Below, piece after piece: positions 45,123 to 51,357 of a stretch of DNA of 64,000 nucleotides (position 1 is its first letter; each line of letters opens with the position of its first letter). Position numbers and translations under genes: made by a program. Where the stretch lies: positions 124,001-188,000 of the forward strand of contig NZ_JBPWQE010000001.1 of the NCBI RefSeq assembly GCF_051811025.1, given 5' to 3'. The notes below the pieces were generated by a model. The model had not been told where the DNA came from. It made no database searches and saw only the letters and a program-made list of their open reading frames with translations. Source of the stretch: Tardiphaga sp051811025 (lineage in GTDB: Bacteria > Pseudomonadota > Alphaproteobacteria > Rhizobiales > Xanthobacteraceae).

Positions 45123-45908
45123 ATGGCAAGTGACGATTTGTGCGTCGTGATTACAGGGGCGGCATCGGGGCTTGGTGCTGCGACCGCGGCCATTCTCGCC
45201 AAGGACGGCGCCCGTATTGTCATCAACTATTCGTCGAGTCAGAAGGAAGCCGAAGCCACTGCCGAGCTGTGCCGCGATGCGGGTGCAACCGAGGTCATCG
45301 TGGTTCAAGGCGACGTATCGAAGGACGACGATTGTAAGAACATCGTCGCGGCCGCCCAGCACTGGGGGCGGATCGATGCGCTGATCAACAATGCCGGCAT
45401 GACCAAGCATGTGCCGCATCACGATCTCGATGGTCTGTCCGCGGAAGATTTCCAGCGCATCTACGCGGTCAACACGATCGGGCCCTATCAGATGGTACGT
45501 GCGGCGCGCGCCTTGCTCGAAGCCGGCGCCAAGGCGTCGGGTCGCGCTTCGGCCGTCGTCAATGTCTCGTCGATGGCCGGTATCACAGGCGGCGGTTCGT
45601 CGGTCGCCTATGCCGCCAGCAAGGGCGCGCTGAATTCGATGACGCTGTCGCTTGGCCGTGCATTGGCTCCGTTGATCCGCGTCAATACGGTCTGCCCTGG
45701 CTATATCGATACGCCCTGGTTCACCAAAGGTCGTGGTGCGGACGGCGCTGCTAAAGTTCGCGATGCCGTGATCGCGCGAGTTCCGCTGAAAGTGGCCTCG
45801 ACCGCGGAGGACGTCGCTGCCCTGATCTGCTTCCTCGCCACGCCGCCCTCGAGCAACATGACGGGCGAATTGGTGCGGATGGATGCCGGCATGCATCTGC
45901 TGGCCTGA
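45123..45908 (+). CDS. SDR family oxidoreductase
   Basis: A 261-residue classical SDR. Cofactor motif ITGAASGLGAATAAIL, NNAGMTKH, the Ser strand VVNVSSMAG, and the active-site motif YAASKGALNSMT (YxxxK), all intact. ATG 45123 is at the right distance from GAGGAAATGC. It resembles FabG-like 3-hydroxyacyl dehydrogenases and could supply the third beta-oxidation step missing from the neighbouring cluster. It is divergent from the acyl-CoA dehydrogenase operon. Confidence 0.92.
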   Translation: MASDDLCVVITGAASGLGAATAAILAKDGARIVINYSSSQKEAEATAELCRDAGATEVIVVQGDVSKDDDCKNIVAAAQHWGRIDALINNAGMTKHVPHHDLDGLSAEDFQRIYAVNTIGPYQMVRAARALLEAGAKASGRASAVVNVSSMAGITGGGSSVAYAASKGALNSMTLSLGRALAPLIRVNTVCPGYIDTPWFTKGRGADGAAKVRDAVIARVPLKVASTAEDVAALICFLATPPSSNMTGELVRMDAGMHLLA

Positions 45909-45930
45909 TCGGAAGCCTGCGCCAAACAGA

Positions 45931-45960
45931 AAAAGCCTCGGGTGATGCCCGAGGCTTTTT
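45931..45960 (+). terminator. Terminator after the SDR gene
   Basis: A stem AAAAGCCTCGGG / CCCGAGGCTTTTT with a TGATG loop and a T-run, about 22 bases after the SDR stop. It probably also serves the convergent glsB-type gene, because the stem has As on the other side. Confidence 0.9.
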
Positions 45961-45979
45961 CGTTCTTGATTGCTGGCAG

Positions 45980-46249
45980 TCAGCGGTTGCCCGGATCTGA
46001 AATCACGTTACGGGCGACCAGCCTGTTCCAGATGAAGAGCACCACCAGCGCGCCGATCGTGGCAGTGATGAAGCCGGCACCCTGGTTCGGGCCGTAATGA
46101 CCGATCTGCTGGCCGATGAATGTCGCCAAGAATGCGCCGGCAATACCCAGGATAGTGGTCAGGATGAAGCCGCTGGGATTGTTAGGTCCTGGCGACAGAA
46201 TGCGGGCGATAATGCCAGCGACAAAGCCCACAACGAGAATCCAGATCAT
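45980..46249 (-). CDS. GlsB/YeaQ/YmgE family stress-response membrane protein
   Basis: An 89-residue inner-membrane protein with three hydrophobic helices. Family signature WILVVGFVAGIIARILSPGP, then ILGIAGAFLATFIGQQIG and GFITATIGALVVLFIW. Small proteins of this family are general-stress induced. ATG 46249 follows GAGGGG. It starts 29 bases after the YidB-family gene on the same strand, so the two probably form a stress operon under the EcfG-like promoter upstream of the first gene. Confidence 0.93.
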   Translation of the reverse strand: MIWILVVGFVAGIIARILSPGPNNPSGFILTTILGIAGAFLATFIGQQIGHYGPNQGAGFITATIGALVVLFIWNRLVARNVISDPGNR

Positions 46250-46278
46250 CGCAATATCCCCTCTTTTAAAAATGCGCG

Positions 46279-46908
46279 TTAAACCCAGCTGGACTTAACT
46301 TCGTCTTCCGTGGGTAGCCGGCCATGCGGTGTGAACTGATTAACGGCATCGGGCAACTCGTTGCTCAGCTCGGAGAGAAGCTGTTCACGTGACATGCCCG
46401 TGCGCGACGTCAGTTGCGCGATCTGATCCGCGCCAAGTGCGGCGCCGAGATCGTTAGGCGAGATCTGCTTGTTCGGGCCCGGACCGACCCAGGAATCGGC
46501 CGCTTCGCCGTGGCCGTTCTGCTGGAATTGCTTGAGCAGATCGCCGAGACCGCCGCTGAGCACGCTACCGGCTGCGCCGCCTGCCAGCAGACCGCCAAGC
46601 GGGCCTTTCAGAAGGTCGCTCAGGCCACCACCGCCTGCTGCACTGCCAGAATTTCCACCGAGGAGACCGCCGAGCATCCCGCCAAGGCCGCCGCTATCCG
46701 GCGCGCTGACCTGTGTCGTATTCGGCGGGATCTGTTGTGGAGTGCCCTGATGCGCCGACTGGTCGCCGGTGAAGTGCTTGTAGCCTTTGTAGGCGAGCAG
46801 CGCGAGGATCGCCATCGTCATCGGCGACATGCCGCCGCTCTTGTCGTCGGGATCGCTGGGGCCACGCGGCCCGTTGGCCATGCCATTCAGAATGTCGAGC
46901 AAACCCAT
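46279..46908 (-). CDS. YidB family (DUF937) protein
   Basis: A 209-residue protein. The start MGLLDILNGMANG at 46908 follows AGGAGATGATC. A Gly/Leu-rich repeat segment (GGLGGMLGGLLGGN) and the YidB/DUF937 C-terminal helical domain (NKQISPNDLGAALGADQIAQ, GMSREQLLSELSNELPDAVN) are visible. Function unknown. First gene of a two-gene stress unit with the GlsB protein. Confidence 0.88.
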   Translation of the reverse strand: MGLLDILNGMANGPRGPSDPDDKSGGMSPMTMAILALLAYKGYKHFTGDQSAHQGTPQQIPPNTTQVSAPDSGGLGGMLGGLLGGNSGSAAGGGGLSDLLKGPLGGLLAGGAAGSVLSGGLGDLLKQFQQNGHGEAADSWVGPGPNKQISPNDLGAALGADQIAQLTSRTGMSREQLLSELSNELPDAVNQFTPHGRLPTEDEVKSSWV

Positions 46909-46956
46909 GATCATCTCCTGTTCTGCCAGCCCGGCGAAAGCATAGCTGCGCGGTAT

Positions 46957-46981
46957 GACGCCTACAAGGCGCGTCGGTTCC
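46957..46981 (-). promoter_or_regulatory. Near-consensus EcfG-type promoter of the yidB-glsB pair
   Basis: On the minus strand GGAAC, 16 bases, CGTC (consensus CGTT, one mismatch). The start codon is 49 bases downstream. EcfG recognises GGAAC-N16/17-CGTT in alphaproteobacteria, and both downstream genes are stress-type. Confidence 0.45.
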
Positions 46982-47041
46982 GCCGATAGGCAGCGCTGCG
47001 GCATTTTGCTAGTAACGGATGCTGGATGAACGGGAGATGAC

Positions 47042-48043
47042 GTGATCGAAACGCGACCCATTTGTATCGCCGGTGCGGGCAGTATCGGCTGTTTCGTGGG
47101 TGGCATCCTGGCGGCAGCCGGCCGCGACGTCGCCATACTGGCGCGGCGGCGCATCGTGGACGGCATCGAGGCGCACGGTCTGAGGCTGACGAGCTTCGAG
47201 GGTCTCGATCAATGTCTAGCCCCCGGCCAGCTGCGGCTGTCGGATGACCCCGCCATCATGAGCGAGGCGAAGATCATTCTGGTCGCCGTCAAGAGCGGCG
47301 ACACGGCGGAGATGGCGAGGCTGATCGCGGACCATGCTGCGAAAGACGCGATCGTCGTCAGCCTGCAGAATGGAGTCGGCAATGTTGGGGTCCTGCGCGC
47401 AGCTCTGCCCGGGCGCCGTATCCTCGGCGGAATGGTTCCATTTAATGTCATCGCAAAGGGCGATGGCCATGTTCACCGCGCAACGTCCGGAAACATCGTC
47501 GTCGAACGCGATGAGGCCGATACTGCTTCGGCGCTATCCGTGCCGCATTTTGCCGTCCTGGCGGGCGATGACATCGTTGGTGTCCAGTGGGGCAAGCTGC
47601 TGGTCAATTTGAACAATGCGCTCAACGCGCTGTCGGATATACCGCTGCGGTCGCAGCTTGCACAGCGCGCGTGGCGCTCGTTATTCGCCGATCAAATGGC
47701 GGAAGGTCTGGCCGTTCTGAAGGCGGCTGGTATCAAACCCGTTTCGGCGACGCCGATTCCCGCGTGGCTGACGCCGCATTTGCTGCGGCTGCCTGACGGC
47801 CTGTTCAATATGCTGCTCGGGCGGACCATGAAGATCGATGCAAATGCGCGCTCGTCCATGTGGGAGGATCTGCAGCGCGATCGCCGCACCGAGATTGATT
47901 ATTTGCAGGGCGTTGTCGTTGAGCTGGCAGAGAAATATCAGATCACGGCTCCGCTTTCGCTGCGCGTGATGACACTGATCAAGCGCGCAGAGACGTCAGG
48001 CAGGGGATCGCCTGCACTCACGCCAGATCAGATTCGCAGTTAG
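47042..48043 (+). CDS. 2-dehydropantoate 2-reductase family protein
   Basis: A 333-residue ketopantoate reductase-family enzyme. The N-terminal Rossmann domain has CIAGAGSIGCFVGGILAAAG, then LVAVKSGDTAEMA and VSLQNGVGN. The C-terminal helical domain is GKLLVNLNNALNALSD and SSMWEDLQRDRRTEIDYLQG. PanE makes pantoate for CoA synthesis, but the family is broad and this copy is not beside other pantothenate genes, so panE is not assigned. The start is GTG 47042 after CGGGAGAT. Confidence 0.88.
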   Translation: MIETRPICIAGAGSIGCFVGGILAAAGRDVAILARRRIVDGIEAHGLRLTSFEGLDQCLAPGQLRLSDDPAIMSEAKIILVAVKSGDTAEMARLIADHAAKDAIVVSLQNGVGNVGVLRAALPGRRILGGMVPFNVIAKGDGHVHRATSGNIVVERDEADTASALSVPHFAVLAGDDIVGVQWGKLLVNLNNALNALSDIPLRSQLAQRAWRSLFADQMAEGLAVLKAAGIKPVSATPIPAWLTPHLLRLPDGLFNMLLGRTMKIDANARSSMWEDLQRDRRTEIDYLQGVVVELAEKYQITAPLSLRVMTLIKRAETSGRGSPALTPDQIRS

Positions 48044-48531
48044 CGTGAAATTGATTGAGCCGAAGGGAGTGTTGGACCGGCTTCGGCGCTATCATTACGA
48101 GAATGTTACTAAGCATTTCGGCTACTATCGGCGGACTCAACTATCCGAATGTTCAAATCGCGTCTGCCGGTCAATGCGATGGTACCATTATCCGTTGCAT
48201 TCGCATCAAGCCGATGATTCTCCGTTAAATATCAATTGCCGATGCGCGTCGGTGAATTCTCAGTAAATGAGATGTAAAGAGTCTTTTAGCCCATCATTTG
48301 CGGGCAAGTAGCAGTTCGCGTTGTTAAGAAGCTCGCAGGAGTACGGCTGGTTCAATACTAGACATCATGATGTGACATCAGGGGCTATGTCATTCGCGAC
48401 ATCTTTAGTATAGAAGGCCGCGTGATTTGACGGTGGTTTGCGCTTCACGCGCTGGACCGGGCGTTTGATCCTTTCATATCATCGGCAAAGCGTGTGTCGG
48501 TCGAATTATTCAACTAACAATCGGAGCTACA
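48044..48531. other. 488-base region without a recognisable gene
   Basis: Somewhat A/T-richer than the flanks. A possible 73-codon frame at 48045 has a GTG start and no family resemblance, and I do not call it. No tRNA, terminator or repeat was found. The right end must hold the promoter of the Lys-rich small protein, whose SD CGGAGC lies just before 48532. Confidence 0.4.
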
Positions 48532-48789
48532 ATGGCCAAGAAAGCGAAAAAGAAACTCGTCCGTCGCGAGTACACCAAGGAAGACGTGAAGATCCTGAAG
48601 GCGCATTCGAAGGCCCAGACCCCGCTCGAGAAGATTTCCAAGGAGATGAAGCGCACCGGTGGTTCGCTGCGTCAGAAAGCCATCAAGCTCGGCATTCCGC
48701 TCGGTCATCGCCGCCGCAAGGCCAAGAAGGTTGCCACGAAGGCCGCCAAGGTGACCAAGACTGCGAAGGCCAAGAAGGCCAAGAAGTAA
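48532..48789 (+). CDS. Small Lys-rich basic protein (uncharacterised)
   Basis: 85 residues. An ordered-looking first part (VRREYTKEDVKILKAHSKAQ, then PLEKISKEMKRTGGSLRQKA and IKLGIPLGHR) resembles a small SANT/GcrA-like helix-turn-helix. The second part is a pure Lys/Ala tail ending KTAKAKKAKK, like histone H1. SD CGGAGC precedes the ATG, and a strong terminator follows, so it is an independent single-gene unit. Probably a nucleic-acid binding protein; this is inference from composition. Confidence 0.82.
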   Translation: MAKKAKKKLVRREYTKEDVKILKAHSKAQTPLEKISKEMKRTGGSLRQKAIKLGIPLGHRRRKAKKVATKAAKVTKTAKAKKAKK

Positions 48790-48810
48790 GCTTACGTACT
48801 GAACGAAGCC

Positions 48811-48847
48811 GGCCTGAAGCGCGTTAGCGCTTCAGGCCGTTTTCTTG
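48811..48847 (+). terminator. Strong terminator after the Lys-rich gene
   Basis: A perfect 12-bp stem GGCCTGAAGCGC / GCGCTTCAGGCC with a GTTA loop, followed by GTTTTCTT. Confidence 0.92.
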
Positions 48848-48860
48848 GGTGGAGCGATCG

Positions 48861-49109
48861 ATGAGAACCCTGCTTTTGAAGGTCTTGAAGCGGAAATCCT
48901 TCGCCGCTATCGCTATCGCTGTGGCTGCGGTTATAGTAAGCCTCGGTGCCATCGCACCTGCATTTGCGGTTCCTCCGACGGTCACCCCCTCGCCGGGTTA
49001 TGATGCCCGGCTTGCCGAGCAGCGGCGTGCGGCTGAAGTGCAGGCGCCTGCCCATGCCCGCAAGCCGCTGCCGCGACCTCCTGCGCAACGTCGTCGGTAT
49101 AGTTATTGA
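48861..49109 (+). CDS. Small secreted protein, uncharacterised
   Basis: 82 residues. A signal peptide (FAAIAIAVAAVIVSLGAIAP-AFA) is followed by a short Pro/Arg/Ala-rich mature part ending RRRYSY. No domain recognised. ATG 48861 follows GGTGGAG. It overlaps the upstream-extended frame of the CAP gene slightly, and the two may be co-expressed. Confidence 0.65.
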   Translation: MRTLLLKVLKRKSFAAIAIAVAAVIVSLGAIAPAFAVPPTVTPSPGYDARLAEQRRAAEVQAPAHARKPLPRPPAQRRRYSY

Positions 49110-49132
49110 AGCTGACCCGTGAAGCGATTGTC

Positions 49133-49570
49133 ATGAATTACAGCCCCATAAGGTTGTTTGTGCTGTGTGGCGCGTTGATCGCGGCAACCATGGTCGAGGC
49201 CAGAGCGGCTGATTATGCGAGCCAGATCAGTGCCTTTCGCCGGGCGCACAAACTCTCCTCTGTCACGCTGGACAGCAAGCTGAATGCGGTCGCGCTTGCT
49301 CAGGCGCAGGCGATGTCATCAAGTGGCAAGGTCAGCCACGAGGTCGGCGGTGTTTTCTCCGCGCGTGTGGGGAAGCTCCGCAAATCCAAAGCAGCAGAAA
49401 ACATAGCGGCGGGCTTCCTGACATTTCCCGAAACGTTGAAGCAATGGGAAGAGAGCGCAGGTCATCGCGAGAACTTGCTCATGCCCGGCGCACGCAAGGT
49501 CGGCGTCGCTTACGTCGCCAATCCCAAGTCGCCATACCGGATGTTCTGGGCGATGGTCATCACGGATTGA
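49133..49570 (+). CDS. CAP (SCP/PR-1-like) domain secreted protein
   Basis: A 145-residue exported protein. The signal peptide (LFVLCGALIAATMVEARA-A) is followed by a CAP domain: ISAFRRAHKLSSVTLDSKLN, ALAQAQAMSSSGKVSHEVGG, AENIAAGFLTFPETLKQWEE, SAGHRENLLMPGARKVGVAY. The CAP-tetrad residues are recognisable (SHEV, ENIA, GHRENLL). Bacterial CAP proteins are poorly understood secreted proteins. The alternative TTG start at 49106 overlaps the previous gene. Confidence 0.9.
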   Translation: MNYSPIRLFVLCGALIAATMVEARAADYASQISAFRRAHKLSSVTLDSKLNAVALAQAQAMSSSGKVSHEVGGVFSARVGKLRKSKAAENIAAGFLTFPETLKQWEESAGHRENLLMPGARKVGVAYVANPKSPYRMFWAMVITD

Positions 49571-49591
49571 TACTTGACGGGTTTTTATGGC

Positions 49592-50209
49592 TCAGGTGCG
49601 CTTGGTCTTGGCCGGCGCGGGCGTGCCGAACAGCGCGTCCTTGATGTCTTTCAACCCCGATGACAATTTGGACCATCCGCAGGCAAGCGGTTCGATCGCG
49701 CAGCCCGGCTCCTTGGTGCGCACTTTGGGCCGAGGCCGAGGTAGCACGACAGGTTTCACGTCGCTTGGGGTTTCCGCGGTCTGCCGAAAGTCCGTTTCGA
49801 GCGCAGCCTGGGTTTGCGCCTCGCGCTGCTTTTCAGCGAAGGCCGCGACGATGACGCTGCGACGCTGATTGTCCAGATAGGTCTTGTACTGCTCGTCGAT
49901 CGCCTTCTGTTCGGTCGTGGTTGGGTTCGGGCCAGCGATATCGAAGCTGCGGTTCTGCATGAAGTCGTGATACGTATAGCCGCCACCGCGCTTGCGCCGT
50001 CCCGCGAATTTGCTTTCGCAATCCGACAGCGCCGTAGCCTTGGCGTCTTTTGAAACCGTCGATTTTTCGATGCGCTCGGCGCAATCTTCATAGTCCGCAG
50101 GAGCGGCAGTCCACCATTGCGCAAGAGCAGGCGAAGACGCGAGACCGGAGAGTGACGCGGTCGTCAGTAGCGCAAATATGAGTGACTTGTATGCGGACGA
50201 ATGAGCCAC
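49592..50209 (-). CDS. Secreted hypothetical protein (conserved in the Bradyrhizobium group)
   Basis: About 205 residues. A signal peptide (KSLIFALLTTASLSGLASSP-ALA) is followed by a mature part with paired cysteines (DYEDCAERIEK, ALSDCESKFAGRRK) and the segment GGGYTYHDFMQNRSFDIAGP, which I recognise only as a conserved hypothetical motif. The C-terminus is Lys/Pro-rich, with two further cysteines at CAIEPLACGW. GTG 50209 has GGAA at good spacing and gives a standard signal peptide; ATG 50248 is an alternative. Function unknown. Confidence 0.75.
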   Translation of the reverse strand: MAHSSAYKSLIFALLTTASLSGLASSPALAQWWTAAPADYEDCAERIEKSTVSKDAKATALSDCESKFAGRRKRGGGYTYHDFMQNRSFDIAGPNPTTTEQKAIDEQYKTYLDNQRRSVIVAAFAEKQREAQTQAALETDFRQTAETPSDVKPVVLPRPRPKVRTKEPGCAIEPLACGWSKLSSGLKDIKDALFGTPAPAKTKRT

Positions 50210-50600
50210 GTGGGTTCCGATGTAGGTAACAAACCCAATTCTCGCCATTTGTGGGCCATTTTTCAACCTCGGATGTGTTACTTCTCCCCGCTTTTGGAGC
50301 AAGTGCAACATGACTGCATCAGTGCCGTCATATGGTCAGCAGATCGGTGCTATTTCGCGATACAGCGCTGATATGGAAGTGTTTTCAGGCAGAGATCTCT
50401 TGCTGCTCTCATATCACTGAAATTGATGACCTCACAATTTTGAGTCGTTCTTGACAGTAGATGGCGCGTCGCGCTGCTACTCGACGTGCAATCACCTACA
50501 CGGGACCACACGTAGTTCGCGAAGCGATGGGCTCCGTCCGATGAAACGCTGTCGCCTTTTCGCTTCGTGCGCCTGGGACTCTATCCGATAACAGGCACGA
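50210..50600. other. Gene-free stretch between two minus-strand secreted-protein genes
   Basis: Must contain the promoter of the 49592-50209 gene. No ORF of interest, repeat or RNA was recognised. Confidence 0.35.
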
Positions 50601-50632
50601 AAAAGGCGGTCCGTTTGGGCCGCCGTTTTTCT
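50600..50632 (-). terminator. Terminator of the EcfG-promoted gene
   Basis: A stem GGCGGTCC / GGGCCGCC (one G-T pair) with a GTTT loop, As on the left and Ts on the right, so it can act in either direction. It lies 16 bases beyond the stop of the small secreted protein. Confidence 0.8.
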
Positions 50633-50647
50633 CAGCTGTCAGTTATA

Positions 50648-51028
50648 CTACTGGCAGAGATGTCGTCGGCCATCCTCGCCGCGGAACCAGGTTCCCGGCT
50701 GACACACGAAGCCCATGCGCTGGGCGTAGGAATCGCGCGGGACGCCATTGTAGCCATCATAGGAATTGTAGCTGTTCCGGAACGGCGCAGTTGCGATGGC
50801 GCCGGCGGTGCCCACAGCCGCACCCGCTACACCCACGGCGCCGCCAACCACGCCTGCCGCTACGTCACCCGGCCAGAAGCCCGAATCACGATAGCGTTGG
50901 TCGACCGCGCTGGCTCGATATTCCTGCGTGGCCTGTGCGCGGCGATTCATCGAATCCTGTGCCATCGCTGGCGTAGCCATCAAGCCAGAGACCACGGCAG
51001 CAGCAGCGAGAAGTTTCATCCTTGTCAT
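50648..51028 (-). CDS. Small secreted protein under an EcfG-type stress promoter
   Basis: 126 residues. A signal peptide (KLLAAAAVVSGLMATPAMA-Q) is followed by a hydrophilic segment, then a hydrophobic Gly/Ala/Val glycine-zipper-like stretch (AAGVVGGAVGVAGAAVGTAG), and a C-terminus with two cysteines (GFVCQPGTWFRGEDGRRHLC). ATG 51028 follows GGAGAATCCCAC. The glycine-zipper suggests membrane association. The promoter upstream indicates induction in the general stress response. Confidence 0.75.
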   Translation of the reverse strand: MTRMKLLAAAAVVSGLMATPAMAQDSMNRRAQATQEYRASAVDQRYRDSGFWPGDVAAGVVGGAVGVAGAAVGTAGAIATAPFRNSYNSYDGYNGVPRDSYAQRMGFVCQPGTWFRGEDGRRHLCQ

Positions 51029-51059
51029 GTGGGATTCTCCATCGTTATGACAGCGAGCC

Positions 51060-51084
51060 AACGATGGGCGGTACGAGACGTTCC
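51060..51084 (-). promoter_or_regulatory. Perfect EcfG-type general stress promoter
   Basis: On the minus strand GGAAC, exactly 16 bases, CGTT. This matches the alphaproteobacterial EcfG consensus in full. A start near 51052 gives a ~24-base leader that includes the SD GGAGAA of the 50648-51028 gene. Confidence 0.75.
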
Positions 51085-51220
51085 GCAATAAATGTCCCGA
51101 TCTTTTAAGGCATGTGACGCCGGTTCCGGGCCCCGTCCTATTTGAACGGTCAACGGGTAGCGATGATCGAACGGCTCTGGTATGGAACTGTCCATGCCCG
51201 GTGTTCCTGACCGGGATCGC

Positions 51221-51297
51221 GGTCCCGTAGCTCAGCCGGATAGAGCGACGGTTTCCTAAACCGTAGGTCGCATGTTCGAGTCATGCCGGGATCGCCA
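51221..51297 (+). tRNA. tRNA-Arg (anticodon CCT)
   Basis: A cloverleaf folds by eye: acceptor GGTCCCG / CGGGATC (one G-T pair), D arm TAGCTCAGCCGGATAGAGC, anticodon stem ACGGT / ACCGT enclosing TTCCTAA with anticodon CCT, T arm GCATG TTCGAGT CATGC, discriminator G and encoded CCA. Confidence 0.95.
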
Positions 51298-51357
51298 GCT
51301 TTCCTTCCTGTTTAATCCGAAAACGGCCATTTCGCGACGACTTCAGACCTGCTGGCG

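Noticed and set aside
48045..48266. 73-codon frame directly after the KPR-family gene
   Set aside because: GTG start immediately after the previous stop, no SD, odd amino-acid composition (many Arg/Tyr/Cys/His) and no resemblance to known proteins.
51221..51357. Integration site of a mobile element at tRNA-Arg
   Set aside because: No integrase, no second copy of the tRNA 3' end and no composition shift nearby.
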